64,000 bases of DNA from Paratinospora sagittata (GCA_035771175.1 CM069601.1:3804001-3868000), one strand, 5' to 3'; positions 14,001-26,912 are shown, counted from the stretch's first letter. The notes: generated by a model not told the origin, from the sequence alone. Program-made: numbers and translations.

Positions 14001-17000
14001 TTATTTAAAACATTTACTTTTAGGTGCATATAAATCCAAAATCCAAATACAAACAAATTAACCCATAAATTTAATAGGCCCATTCAAATTTATAAATCCA
14101 AATAGTTTAAATTTACAACAGTAGCTCACCCACTAAAAAAGGTAGCCAACATAAAAAAATAAATAAATAAATACAAGAGAACACATGCACGCAGTATGCA
14201 GTAACCATTACTGATGCAATACAACTTCTTTAAGTTGGCAAGTTTTGTAAAATTGTTGTGGGATAAGTGGGGAGTGTTTTTGGCTGTGAGGTTTAAAGCC
14301 ACTCTTAATTACGAAGAGTGCTGCTCTCTCATTCACCTAGTTGGTCTGTCTGGGAGAATTAGAGACATCGGGAGAGTTGCTTCCTTTGCAACTACTTTGT
14401 CCATCTAGTTAGAAGAAAGGAATTCTAGAGTTTTCAAGGACATATATAAAGAAGCTCATTTAGTTTGGGACTTCCAAGTTAATCGCCTTGAATTGAATAG
14501 GGTCTTCTAAATTGGCGGATGGTTATTCCATTTCTGAGTGGCTTAGGAGCTGTTCAAACTTTTTGTGAACTTTTGCATCCTATTTTAGTCTAAAGGTCCT
14601 GCCTTTGGGTGGGTTTGGAGTACTTCTAGTGCTCTTTCCCAAATTTTTGTTTGTATCTTTCATGTGATTAATATATCTTTCTTGTTTCCTATAAAAAAAT
14701 ACATGCAATAAAACATATCTTGACCATTATTATATCAATACTTTCATGTGTTATAAGTGTACATTTATGCTGGTTTTGGTATCTCTTAGAATATTTGTGA
14801 ACAATTTCAAAACAAATAAGTAAAAAATTCTCTAAAATTCCTTTAAGTTAGTGAGTTTTTTAAAAAATTCTCTATGCCAAATTAGCCGATCTTCTTAAGC
14901 AAGAATCAACGATTATAGGACCCATGTGGGTATACCATAACAGGTCTTAAATGTCGGTTATATGCTTCTCCACGACTTCCACAAATTAATTTCAAATTGT
15001 ATGCTTTAAGCAAAGAAACTTGGCCTTTGTTGACATTCTTCGCATACCTTTATGCACAGTCCATCTCAAGCTCGAATAAGAGAGGAGTGTTACATTAGGT
15101 AAATGAAAACCAGAGTATAACACTTTGTTAGATCAATTACGACATGAATCTATTGTCATCCTGATGCAGGGACGCATGAAATACGTGCATAACGTGTTTA
15201 GCATGTCTTTTATTTTTATCATGTTTTCTATTTTCGTTTCATGTCTTTGTTAGTAGGCCCACATTAGGTGGTCTAAACCCACGTAGTTAAGTAGTTGGAA
15301 GTTATGTCAGTTTAGGACTATTTAATAGTTTGTTATAAACAAGGCTTTTTGCCATTAGGAGAAGGGATCTGATACTTTTCTGAAGAATTCGAATCAATAG
15401 ATTTATTTTGGTTATCTTTATGTATTTTCGTTCTTGCTTCCATGGCGAATTTACATCACATACCTTGATAGAGTGGAGTTGAGGAAGCAATCTCATGTAG
15501 CCAGTACATCGAAAAAGCTTTGTTGAGTTGAGTTAAGTGAGCAAATTGTAGGTAAAGATCAAATTTTTTTATCGTTGAGAAACATAACCTATAACAACAC
15601 CCTGAATAACCTAGTCAAGGATTATTCTCACTCATCCTTTTTATTTTAATGCTTCCAAGGCTACATAGTAACGCTTCTACACTGGAATGCCAATAGATGG
15701 TAAAAGAAGGAAGAGGAATAAAACCTACATATGTTTGCTCTAATAATGCCATCGATTTCTGGTGTTGCACAATTTACAATGCCTTGAAATTTTAGAACAT
15801 CACCCCAAAACCAAGTTGCAAATGTATGACAAGTAAGATATACTTATGATCACAATTTAGGCAGACCAAGTATTGGCCACGCACTAGATCCATTGTTTTT
15901 CAAATTTCAACTTCGTTTAAAATTTTATGGGTATGGTATAGGAGGGAGATTGTTGGACATAGTATTGCTTTATTCCCTACTCTTCAAATTCTATCAATAA
16001 CCACTTTGTCACCAAGTCTTTTTCAGTTAATCCACTGGAAGTACTAAATGAGCCTCTAAAAACTTATATTGTATGCTGATTTCCTACCAATGTAGGGTTA
16101 TAAATTGCCTAGTAATAAGCTGATAAAATTATTAAACCTTTAGAACGAAGAAACAAAAATATTATTAAATATAGCAAGAATAGCCAACTTCATATAAGGG
16201 TAGTTTCAAAGATGATAATTTGATGTAATGTAAAATGGAAATTCCTTTTACAACTAATAAACATTAACTTCAAAGATCATTCCACTTACCCAGGCCAATT
16301 GAAGAAGCTACACCAAGGGTCACCCACCACAGGCCAAACCGGAAGTATTGAAGAAACTCCTGAACATGCTGCACAGACAGAAAACTATGATCAGGACATT
16401 AAAAGTGAACAACCAAGAAAACTTTGGAAGCCATTAACAACTAAAATCAGAACTTGGGACACATTTTCACGAACACCATTTTACAAAATCAAAGATATTT
16501 TTGTCACGTATTTCGTTAAATGACTTCATACTCAATAATTCGCTAGTTTGACCCTAGAAATTACCACGGAATCCTGAAATTGGCACCAACACAGGAAGAG
16601 CAAAAACCAAAAACAGAGCTCTAATGTGTTACAGGTTGTAAAATACGCTTGTTCTTATTTAGACAGGGTGCAACTAAGCTTTGTGTATACTGTATACGTA
16701 TAACACATTAACAAATAGAAAGTTACAGATATCATTTGCTCAATAAAGTACCTTTTCATGAGGCCCATCAAAGGTTATAAGCAGAAACCCAATAGCTAAT
16801 ATCAAAGTAGTTGATAGCAAGAGCCAGCCACCTTTCATCAGAAGATATGAAATTGATCGCTTGAGATACTGAACAGTAGCCAACGTGAAAAATTTCAATG
16901 TTTTGAAGGGTTGACTTATCAATGTTAAGTTTTCAAGCTCCACTTGATGCCTCTCCCGAAGTTCTGTCAAAATAAACATATAAACCAAAAAATTGAAATA

Positions 17001-20000
17001 CACAGATCCTCGAGTAAAATCAAAATAAGCAGATCTTCTAGTAATGCAGCCTGCGTAATATCAATATGCATTTTTTTTTTCTTATTTTTATGCCCTTCCC
17101 AATTCAAGAATAGGATAACATTTTAAAGGAAAAGTGCCCCTATCAATAGACAGTACAAGAAAACATATTGAAGGTATGGCACATTAAAAGATGAACATGC
17201 GAATGAATTTAATACTGTGTTTCCTCTAAAACTTACTTGTCAAGAAAATTCTGTCACCAGTATTCAACTGTACACAGACAATGCCCAATTTCCAATTTTT
17301 CCAATCAAATTTAGCCTAAACATGCAAACGAATTTACTTGATCAATTGGATCTTATTATAGAAATACTCCATGTAAATCCCAACCTTATCGTACACCTTA
17401 GATATTTGCATAACCACAATTAAGTATTGTAGGCAAGTAAACTCATTTAAATAGATTGTGAGAAACTCGACCCCTTTATCTCATTGGTCAAATTGGAACT
17501 AAAAGTTGAGAAAGCATGAGGATACGTTTTTGGAAAAAAGGTCTTGATTCGGAAAATCATTTTCATATGAGATGGAACAAGAAAACACGCATCAATACCA
17601 TTTTTCCCAAAAGAGTAAAATCGTCTTCAGGGAAAACATACTTTTAAACCAAGAATGTAAAAAATAAAATAAAATTCCTTTCCTAGAATTGAATATTCTT
17701 TTCCTTCACAAACATGAAGTTCAAATATGTGTCAAAACCTATCAAGAAACATCAACAAAGCATCATCGTGCATGCTACTAGATTTTTTTGTTCTTTTAAA
17801 AAAAAAATATTTTTCGTGCCTCATTTCTTTATCAACTTGTTCTTCCCTGTAAGCAAATGTAACATGTCCAAAGGAGTCACTTAGTTAAGAGACTCTCTTC
17901 TGTTTCTGTTTTGACAGTTAGATATTGTTAATTTGTTATGTTTGTTAGACTATAGCTTAAGTGTGATGGCTTCTAGATGATTATTTTGATCTATGACCTG
18001 AGATAACTTGTAGAGGAAGTTTCTTCATTCTCAGCTATAAATAGCTTGTAATACTATAATAGGTGTTACGAATGAAATTCTTTTCTTCCTCTTTCTTTCT
18101 GTGTTGCAGAGCATAGTTCTCAGTTTCTTGTTCTTGATTTGAACATTGAAAGAGTTTTTCAAACCCTACTATGGTATCAGAGCTAGAGCACTCTATAGGA
18201 TCTACATCGAATCAACAAGGATTTGAAGCTGCTTTGAGGATGATAAATGGCGGATCTAAGTTCTTGACGCCAATGAAGCTTGAACTGAATGTCAAGCTCA
18301 GTCATAGCAATTATTTGCTATGGAGGCAGCAGGTACATGCTGCAATTCGTGGAAACAGATTGTCATCATTCATTGATCCATATGTTTCGTCTCCATCAAG
18401 ATTAAATGAAGATGGATCTATCAATGAGGCATTCCTAGATTGGGAACAGCAAGATCAGATCCTCCTGTGCTGGTTACTTTCATCGATCAGCCAAGAATTG
18501 TTGCCGGAACTGTTCAGATGCACGACTGCGTGTGAGGCATGGAAGAACATTGAGAGGTTATTTACATCTCAGTCAAAAGCTAATGTGATGCAATTAAAAT
18601 TGCAGCTACAGACTTTGAAGAAAGGTAGCTTACCTATGACAGAATATCTGATGAAGAAAAAAGCAGTGATTGATGCTTTGGCTTTCACAGGATATGCGAT
18701 GAAAGATGATGATAAGATCATGGTTGTTTTGAGTGGACTTGGACAAGAGTATGATCTTTGTGATTCCAATTACCTCAATGCCTAATTGTTATTCAATGGC
18801 TGAAATCTCTTCTTTACTATTGACTCATGAAGCTAGAATTGAGCAACACTCTCAAACTAAAGTGATCAATGTCAATTTGGTGACTAACAAGAAAGGTAGT
18901 AACGGTATTCCTGGAACTTCTGGAGGTTTCAATACCAATGGTGGTAGAAATGGCAATCAAGGTAGTAGGAGAGGCAGAGGACGAAATAAAAACTTCTACA
19001 ATAATAAGCAACCATGTCAGATTTGTCATCGTACTAGACATGGTGCTTTACGGTGCCATTATCATTATGATCAATCTTATCAGCCATATAATGGAAGTGT
19101 TCAAAATGGTGCTGGTGTTCAACATGAAGGATCAAATGTGAACACGGCTCAAATGGCTGCAATGGTTGCAGAACCTGGCACAGCTTCAGATTCTATATAG
19201 TTTCCAGACAGTGGAGCAACAGACCACTGTACACCAGATGAAGGAAATTTGCTGAACAAAACTGATTACTATGGCAAAGAGAAGGTATATGTTGGGAATG
19301 GAACAGGTTTGTCAATAACTTCTATTGGTTCTAATGTTGTTAAACATGGCAGTTGTGCTTTCTTGCTCAAGAACATACTACATATTCCTCAAATTACAAA
19401 GAACCTACTTAGTGTTTCCAAATTTGTTCACGATAACCACGTATTTCTTGAATTTGACCCATCTTTCTACTTTGTGAAGGACCTACTTATGGTGAGGGTT
19501 CTTCTTCGCGGTGTTCTTAAGAATGATCTCTATACATTGCAGCTCCCACTTCAATCTTCTGACAGTCAGGTCAAGAAACTCATTTCTTCTTTGTCTCCTT
19601 CCACAATTTCTGCACCTTCTGTTTCAATTTCTCATGCTCTGTCTGATGGTCATAGTGATTGTGTCTTGAATAATGATCACTCTTCTAGTTCACATATTGT
19701 TGTTACAAGATGTACTAGTCATGCCAATACCTTTGTTATTGAAACAAATACATGTTCAACCTCTTCTTGTGGTGATCTACACCTTTGGCATCTGAGGTTG
19801 GGACACCCCTCCTCTACAGTTGTACACCAGGTTCTTAATAAATGTAGTATCTCTGTTCCAAAATCATCTTCTTATGTTTGCAATGCTTGTCATATAAGCA
19901 AATCTCACAAGTTACCTTTCCATTTGTCTTCAACTGTGTATAAGGCCCCTCTTGAATTATTGGTGGTTGATGTATGAGGACCAGCTCCACTGTACTCTTT

Positions 20001-23000
20001 GAATGGCTATAGATACTACCTTAGTATACTTGATGCTTTCTCCCGATACACCTGGATTTTTCCCCTTCAAACCAAAGGAGAAGTGGCTAAAATCTTTCCA
20101 TTGTTCAAAGCTCAAGTTGAACTTCTGTTTTCTCACAAGATTAAAATCCTTCAAACTGATAATGGTAAGGAATTTATGTGTTTAGCATCTTTTCTGTCAG
20201 CCCATGGTATAGGCTTTCGACGCAGTTGTGCGTACACTCATGAACAAAATGGTTTGATTGAGAGAAAGCATCAACATATAGTGGAGACTGGTTTGAGTCT
20301 TCTTGGTCATGCCTCATTGCCCCTAAGATATTGGGATGATGCTTTTATTACTGCAGTCTACTTGATAAATCGAATGCCTACAGTTGTTTTGAATGGAAAA
20401 CACCCTATACTTGTCTTCGTGGCACTGATCCAACTTATGATGGCTTAAGAGTCTTTGGGTGTCTTGTGTATCCTTATCTAAGACCTTATAATGCACATAA
20501 GCTAGACTATAGAGGCAGTCCTTGCACTTTTTTGGGATACAGTTTACAGCATAAAGGGTATAAATGTTTGAGGGGGGATGGAAAGGTGTTTGTTGTGAGA
20601 CATGCCAAATTTGAGGTACAGATTTTTCCTTTTGCTTGTTCTGCTAACATGTCTCAGCCTCCTTCTGTTCACGGTGAAAGAATTACTCTTTTTCCACTTG
20701 TTGCTTCATCCAAAGTATCTCCTGCTCCTATGAGTTTTTCTAGTACACAAGACAATGCCTCACCTACTGCACAACGGCAAGATGCTCCTGCATTTTCAGT
20801 TGGTTTTCAGTTCTTGAATGGAATGATGTTGTGAATCTTCTTGTTACTACATCTGATGTTATGCCTAGACCTGCATCAAGTTCTGCTCCTCAAACATGTC
20901 CTCCTGTCAACTCTCATCCTATGACTACTAGAGCAAAAGCTGGTGCGTTTAAACCTAAAGTTTGGCCTCCTCATTTAGATGAACATGGACCTGAAACTGT
21001 TCAACAAGCTATGACTCATCCTATGTGGCTGAAAGCTATGCAAGAAGAGTTTAATGCATTGCAAGCTAACAACACATGGAAACTTGTTTCAGCACCTTCA
21101 AATAGAAAGATTATTGGTTGCAAATGGGTTTTTAAACTTAAGAGGAATCCCGATGGTGTTATTCTTAAATATAAGGCAAGGTTGGTAGCCAAAGGATTTC
21201 ATCAAGTTGAGGGGTTTGATTTCTTTGAAGCGTTCAGTCCTGTGGTGAAGCCTTCTACCATTCGTATTGTCTTGTCAATTGTTGTATCTAGAAGATGGTC
21301 CTTGAGGCAACTTGATGTTAATAATGCATTTTTGAATGGAGAATTGACAGAGGATGTTTATATGGCACAACCCCAGGGATTTGAAGATTCTGCTCATCCT
21401 ACATTTGTTTGCAAGTTGCAAAAAGCTCTTTATGGTCTCAAACAAGCACCACGTGCTTGGTTTGATAAATTTCGATTTGCCTTGAATGCTTTGGGGTTTG
21501 TTACTTGCAAATCAGATCAGTCTTTGTTTTGTAGGTTTACTTCTTCAACTATCACTTATGTTCTAGTATATGTTAATGATATTATCATCACAAGTAATCA
21601 AGCTTCTTCTATTGATGAATTGGTGCTTCAGTTAAATCAATGCTTCTCTTTAAAGGACCTTGGGCAGTTACACTACTTCTTGGGTGTGGAAGTTGTTCGT
21701 AATGCTACTAGTATTCATCTATCACAGTCTAAATATGTTCAGGACTTACTAAAGAGAGTGAATATGGTGGATGCAAAGCCTTGTCCTTCTCCTATGGTAA
21801 CTGTTACTGGTTCTTCTTTGTCAGCATATAAAGGTAAACCAATATCCAATGTTACTGAATATCGGTCTGTTGTCGGCGCTTTACAGTACTTGACTATAAC
21901 AAGACCAGATATATCTTTTGTTGTTAACCGTGTTTGCCAGTTCATGCACTGCCCTCTCAATGACCATTGGAAGGCTTTTAAAAGGATCTTGCGATATGTC
22001 AAAGGCACAACTCATTATGGTTTACAGTTCTTCAAGTCTTCGAATGTTGCAACTGCCTTGAACATTGTGGGATTTTCAGATTCTGATTGGGCTTCAAACC
22101 CTGATGATCGAAAGTCAACTACTGGAACTTGTGTTTACTTGGGTCCTAACCTGGTTTCTTGGAGTGCTAAGAAACAACACACTATTTCAAGATCATCTAC
22201 AGAGGCAGAGTATAGAAGTTTAGCTTCCCTTGTTGCAAAGATTTCTTGGATTCAGTCCTTATTGACTGAATTGCATGTTCCTGAATCCTCTCTTCCGATT
22301 GTGTGGTGCGCTAACCAAAGTGCTGTAGCTATGACACACAACCCTGTTCTACATGCTCGCACTAAACACGTTGAATTGGATCTCTATTTAGTTAGGGACA
22401 AAGTCGCACAACGACAGTTGCTTATCAACCATGTTCCTTCCGTTGATCAAGTGGCTGATTCTCTCACTAAGGCTCTTTCTACACCTAGGTTCCTGCTCTT
22501 ACGGTCCAAACTTAATGTGTTGGCCTCCCCATTAAGCTTGAGGGGGAATGTAAGCAAATGTAACATGTCCAAAGGAGTCACTTAGTTAAGAGACTCTCTT
22601 CTGTTTCTGTTTTGACAGTTAGATATTGTAAATATGTTATGGTTGTTAGACTATAGCTTAAGTGTGATGGCTTCTAGATGATTATTCTGATCTATGATCT
22701 GAGATAACTTGTAGAGGAAGTTTCTCCATTCTCAGTTATAAATAGCTTGTAATACTGTAATAGGTGTTACGAATGAAATTCTTTTCTTCCTCTTTCTTTC
22801 TGTGTTGCAGAGCATAGTTCTATGTTTCTTGTTCTTGATTTGAACAATGAAAGAGTTTTTCAAACTCTATTATTCCCTTTACTTTCATATTTCAATTGAC
22901 AGAGGGTTGGAGTTTGAGATGCTTTCAAATATAGTACCAAACATAGGTCACCCTCAAATATGTCTCAAAAGATTATATTCTACTTATTGGTTTATGGTTT

Positions 23001-24958
23001 ATGCTCTTTAAAATGATATAGAAAATTCTAAATAACAAATAAACATTAGAATAGCATGAATCTTTTGTTGAAAAATGCTTTTGTTAAGAAAGTGCAGCAG
23101 AGGAAGAAGATTAGAAATATTAGAAATAGCTTGATGAATGCATGGTAGGTGGTTTACCTAGAAACGCCATAAGATTTCTAACAAGACACAACAAATTCTC
23201 ATTGTATAATCAGAAAATTATGTAAGGTCTAATGTATGTGCACCAACAATTCCATGAACGAGATACAATTTAGTAGCAAGTGACTCAAACAGAGTTAAAG
23301 TCAAGTCCAACACTGCTACCAGATCTTAGCAATCCATACTTTCATTGAGCCATCTTCCAACTCTCTCATTAAGCAAAGGTAAATAGACTTTTACAACTAG
23401 TTTGGTTTTAAGAGACCAGAGACGATAAGATAATCGAAATGAAATGGCCCAATTTTATAATAATTAAACATAGTGCTTTTGAGAATGTTTGAACTAGATG
23501 ACTTGGTTCAAAGTCCAAGGCCCAACCTTCACTGAAATGAATACCTAATTTTACTAACTTTATTCATTGTATTAAGTAATTATTAATGTTTATGCTTTGT
23601 AAGGTCCTTAATTTGACTTAGGAGTTCTAGTTAAGTGACTCAAGCATTTGCAAGGTAGTTAGAAACATTGCGCGATTTATATTTTTTAAGGTTCTAAGGG
23701 GGTTTACATATGCCTTTTGAAAACATTCAGTTATGATCCCCCAACTTTAATCACTTCTCTAACCCACTTTCCAACTTTCATTCAAAGTCAATTAATGGTA
23801 CATCAAGTTCGCTACCAGTGCTAGTAGGCCTATATCAATTAAATAGGTGTAGAAGTGGTTGTTAACATTATTGAGATCTTTCTACATTTTTTACTTTTGT
23901 AATTTAACTTGAAATTCAAAAGAAAAGATATGATATCCAATGCATTTACAATTTCAGTACAGGGGCCCTAAACGGATTTTATGATGTGATTCCAATTTAA
24001 CAACTATGTTAGAAGTTAGAACATTGAATTCTTATATCTCACTAACGACGCAATATTTTTGCATTTGTTTGGAAGGACAAACAAGCTTATGTGAAATGAA
24101 ATATTCCTCCAATGTTAAATGGTTCACTGAGACTGAGGTTATGCAGATTTTGTATGACCACTCAATCTCCTTATCAACTGTCAAACTTGATCCATTCATT
24201 TGTTCATTTTCTGTTGATGCATATCTATATGAGTGCAATAAAACCATATAACGCTATGCCTCTGTTCAAATATAGATCAATAATCCCTTTACTAAACATA
24301 ATCTCATCTATTAGAACACTTATAGCCCTTGACCTCTCAGAAAATATTCAGAGAATCTACACACAGGCACCAGTGCATATACACATTGAAAGAGGGAGAA
24401 AAACAACGCTAAGGTAATCATAGCAATTCTATCCAACGCCCTTTAGGATTTCAAATGCCAAGATTGTTCCATCAGATATCTAGATGGTGACTAACCCTCG
24501 TCAAAATTAAACAAATATACCATGGCTTCCACCAATTACAGCTCCCCAACACAACGATCTACACCAAACTTCCAACTAAATAATCAAATCTCACCACAAA
24601 TAAAATCCTCAGAAATCCACACAAAAAATAAATAAATAAATTCAAAAAAAAAAAAAACATTGAATCATTCCCAGCATACAATGCGTCGAAAATTCAAAAG
24701 AGCAAAACCCCCAAAAAAAAACCCTATAGGCCAAACCTTTCATCCCTAAAACGACTTTCTGAATCAATTCCGCTCAAACTTCCCAACAAAATCATCAAAA
24801 AATTATACAAAAATTCAAAAATTCAAAAAAAAAAATAAAAACAAAATCGACAAGACAAATCAAAACACTAAACACACACCTGAGATCGACGAATCAACAT
24901 CGTTATCAGACATTTCAGAAGACGAAGAAGTCGTCACTTGTTCTCCTTCAGCCCCCAT
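5053..24958 (-). CDS. KMS1: VMP1-like vacuole membrane protein KMS1/KMS2 (eight exons, 440 aa)
   Basis: Membrane protein of the VMP1/DedA-like (VTT) group. Arabidopsis KMS1/KMS2 act in the early secretory pathway, and animal VMP1 is an ER lipid scramblase. Minus-strand exons: 24958-24880, 16963-16752, 16368-16290, 12561-12262, 7566-7409, 6503-6387, 6034-5861 and 5256-5053 (TAA). Each has AG/GT borders, and the phases sum to 1323 nt (440 codons plus stop). Recognisable blocks are [20 protein letters not shown] and the first hydrophobic segment [21 protein letters not shown] minus its last residue (exon 2), [16 protein letters not shown] (exon 3), [20 protein letters not shown] and [15 protein letters not shown] (exon 4), [19 protein letters not shown] (exon 5), [20 protein letters not shown] (exon 6), and [20 protein letters not shown] (exon 7). 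Exon 8 carries the last membrane segment and a Lys/Gln-rich tail. KMS1 and KMS2 cannot be told apart here. Intron 1 is 7.9 kb and contains a full copia element in antisense; introns 3 and 4 contain LINE 3' ends. No exon is damaged. Confidence 0.93.
10240..10770 (+). pseudogene. LINE 3' end (zf-RVT zinc-binding domain remnant)
   Basis: Fragment of the C-terminal zinc-binding region of a plant non-LTR retrotransposon reverse transcriptase, antisense to the KMS gene. One frame gives a Cys-x2-Cys start with ESMDHLFF; after a frameshift the other gives [19 protein letters not shown], then [20 protein letters not shown] and [16 protein letters not shown]. This is the usual C..C..H..HC pattern followed by the WSIWLERN-like tail. 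An AT-rich 3' UTR follows to about 10770. The copy is strongly 5'-truncated and carries at least one frameshift. It is related to the copy at 14214-14700. Confidence 0.75.
10852..10944. repeat. 93-bp hairpin / miniature inverted repeat
   Basis: Two 32-nt arms (10852-10883 and 10913-10944) are inverted copies with three mismatches, around a 29-nt loop. The left arm begins GTACTCACCAAAAATACTTA. It sits directly downstream of the LINE 3' end in KMS intron 4. It could be a tiny MITE or a local inverted duplication; no target duplication is clear. Confidence 0.6.
12562..16289 (-). other. Intron 3 of KMS
   Basis: Intron of 3.7 kb containing the LINE remnant at 14214-14700, a T-tract at about 13437-13458, and otherwise AT-rich sequence without recognised features. 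Confidence 0.6.
14214..14700 (+). pseudogene. Second LINE 3' end fragment
   Basis: The open frame from 14214 reads [19 protein letters not shown], then [20 protein letters not shown] and ATTLSI, followed by a stop where a Trp is expected. Downstream frame pieces ([10 protein letters not shown]) match the WSIWLERNSR tail of plant LINE reverse transcriptases. It resembles the copy at 10240-10770 in content and orientation but has lost the CxxC part. An AT-rich tail ends near 14700. Confidence 0.65.
17848..18171 (+). repeat. 5' LTR of Copia-1
   Basis: 324 bp, same length as the 3' copy. A likely TATA box (ctataaatagc, around 18035) lies in the distal half. The last base of the LTR and the primer site together create an ATG (18171) that is only fortuitously in frame with gag. 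Confidence 0.92.
18172..22585 (+). pseudogene. Copia-1 gag-pol polyprotein, broken
   Basis: Gag ([20 protein letters not shown], then a CX2CX4HX4C knuckle at [14 protein letters not shown]), aspartic protease (FPDSGATDH), integrase ([22 protein letters not shown], then [32 protein letters not shown]), reverse transcriptase ([27 protein letters not shown]) and RNase H ([19 protein letters not shown]). Breaks: a frameshift near 18750-18780, TAG at 19198-19200, TGA at 19975-19977, a frameshift near 20400 where an A appears lost from a run, another between about 20800 and 20840. The polymerase box reads YVND where YVDD is expected, so a catalytic Asp is replaced by Asn. Confidence 0.93.
22549..22872 (+). 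repeat. 3' LTR of Copia-1
   Basis: 324 bp, starting at TGTAAGCAAATG immediately after the polypurine tract and ending ...CTCTATTA before the TTCCC target duplication. It differs from the 5' copy by substitutions only. Confidence 0.92.
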
Positions 24959-25400
24959 CTCGCTCTCACATACTCTCTCGCCAATCCTCGAAACCGCAGA
25001 ATTGGACAAACGTTTCGTTCCTCTAAAACCGCAAAAATCGGGCTTCCAATGAGTTTAAAGATTGAAGGAATCAGATCGATCGGTTTCAATTCCAAACCCG
25101 CAAATAAGATTTAAAGAACCAAAAAAGTAATCTTTTTGTTTTTAGGGCTTTTTTTTTTTATGATGTGTGTACTTTTGTTCTGGTGACGGCGTTATATGGT
25201 TGAGAAGGTGTGTATTGTTAGAGATGGTTGTGACTTTTTATTGCCCGGAGGCAGAGACAGAGCACGCGGATGGAGGACGACCAAATCTTTGAAATTACAC
25301 TGTCGCCCACTCGTCCCACTCGTCCCACTCGTCCTCGACTCATCCCTCTTACCTTATTTTAATCTAAATGGGAGAGAAAGATAGGATCAGATGATCAGAA
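24959..25400 (-). promoter_or_regulatory. KMS 5' UTR and proximal promoter region
   Basis: Sequence upstream of the KMS start codon. 24959-25080 is probably 5' leader. Read on the minus strand, ACCATATAACGCC around 25187-25199 offers a TATA-like box. A short triplicated CGTCCCACT tract lies at 25312-25335. The placement is inference from position and base composition only. Confidence 0.35.
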
Positions 25401-26255
25401 GCTAAGATTAATTAAACCTTTCAGATCGAAATTATTGAAAACCACCTATACAGGGTTGTGTTTTTATGGCAAAGATATCCCAGCTCTTACCTTCTGTTTT
25501 TCTTGTCTAGAGAGAGAGAAAGAGAATCTTTATGTGTAAGTTAAAGGGTACTATTGTATTTTTCTCAAAGAAATATGAAAATAGGTGGGAAGCAAGAGAA
25601 AATGTTATGATATATCTCAAATTACTAAAATAACATTTTTAAAAAAGGTTTGGGAAGTATTTTTGTAAGAATTAAAACATTAATTAAAAAGTTACTTTTT
25701 AATTAAATAAAATGATAAACGTTTAAAAGATACTTTTAAAATTTTGGTAAAAGTTATAGATATATCTATCAATATTAATTGTATAGATATATCTATCAAT
25801 AGCTATTTTTCTTTTCTGTTATATAATTGGGACTCAAATATACAAGTAGAATAATGGAAAATATAGGACCCGTACTATAATAAAGTAAAACTTTCAACTT
25901 TGTGAACTGTTTGAATTTGATGTGATGGGCAGCTTATCAAGCTATCATTGAATCAAAAGTTCAGTTCTAAATTAAAAGGCAAACATATAATAGCTCGATG
26001 AATAAGACCCCATATGTTTTTGTATTCACCTCTATATGTTATAAATTCTATTGTGAATAAATTTAGTTTATAACATTATAGAAACACGTTTATTAGTAAC
26101 GGTGTCTGAAATATTTATTTTTTTTCAAAATATATTTCCTAAAAAAAAAAAAAAATTTATTCTTTTCCAAGGATTTTACTGATCAAAAAAATGAGCAGCC
26201 ACCAGGAAACTTTGAGGGGAAAGGGAGAACACACCCAACGCGGTGTGAGACTTAA
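25401..26255. other. Intergenic DNA upstream of KMS
   Basis: AT-rich sequence with a short direct repeat (ATAGATATATCTATCAATA, two copies around 25750-25801). No gene or transposon end recognised. Confidence 0.45.
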
Positions 26256-26912
26256 AAGGTGTTCATCAACCCGATCAATCTAACCAAACCGAACCTTTTG
26301 AATTGGGTTAAAATAAATTGTTTAGATTGGGTTGAATTCTAAAATATCTAACCCGATCAGTTTTGGTTAGGTCGCGAGTTGAGCCCTTAAAAACTCGATT
26401 AAATCGACCAGAACCAAGATAAGTATTAAAACCCTAAAATATTCCTTTAGGCGTTATTATTTTAAGATTTATATGTATCTTACAATTCTTATCTCATACT
26501 ATCTAATTTAGTTTATACCACAATATATATATACATATTATAGGGTTACTATACTATTAATATATACAATTTCAATCAATGTGTTGCTATTTTGTAAATT
26601 ATTATTACTATCTACTAATATGTAATATTAACATACTATTTATTACAAAATAATAATGAAAAAAAATTATTAGCAAATTTAATCGAAAAATAAATAATTA
26701 AAGTTCTTATATCAATAAATTATATGTCAATATATAAGGCTTAAGTTCAACCCAATCAAACCGACCCAACCCAAATCGAACTCGAACGGTTTAAGTTAGG
26801 TTGGGTTAGAAAATAAATTGAATTGAGTTGAGTTTTAAATTTATCAATCCAACTATTTGAGTTGGTTAGATTTTGACCCTAAACCCGACTCAACCTAACT
26901 TACAAACACCTA
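26256..26912 (-). repeat. hAT-like MITE copy B, both ends present
   Basis: Inverted relative to copies A and C. On the plus strand the left end AGGTGTTCATCAACCCGATC matches the reverse complement of the right end of copy C. The right end ...CAAACACCTA matches the start of the family read in reverse. The AT-rich core aligns throughout with copies A and C. It has no coding capacity, and no clear 8-bp target duplication was found, so exact ends are uncertain by a few bases. Confidence 0.75.

Larger units (their letters stand above)
17848..22872 (+). mobile_element. Copia-1: full-length but inactive Ty1/copia retrotransposon in KMS intron 1
   Basis: A 5025-bp element bounded by 324-bp LTRs (17848-18171 and 22549-22872) and a perfect 5-bp target duplication TTCCC (17843-17847 and 22873-22877). 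The LTRs start TGTAAGCAAATG and end ...CTA rather than the usual CA. The primer site TGGTATCAGAGC (18172-18183), complementary to initiator tRNA-Met, follows the 5' LTR directly. A purine tract (AGGGGGAA, 22541-22548) precedes the 3' LTR. By eye the LTRs differ at about 13 of 324 positions (4%). Domain order gag, protease, integrase, reverse transcriptase, RNase H defines copia. It lies antisense to KMS. Confidence 0.95.

Noticed and set aside
18171..18185. ATG at 18171 as the gag start of Copia-1
   Set aside because: It is formed by the last LTR base plus the primer site; the real gag start is more likely the ATG of MINGGSKFL further on.
24006..24417. Overlapping short frames in KMS intron 1
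   Set aside because: No domain, no splice context in either orientation, typical chance frames in AT-rich DNA.
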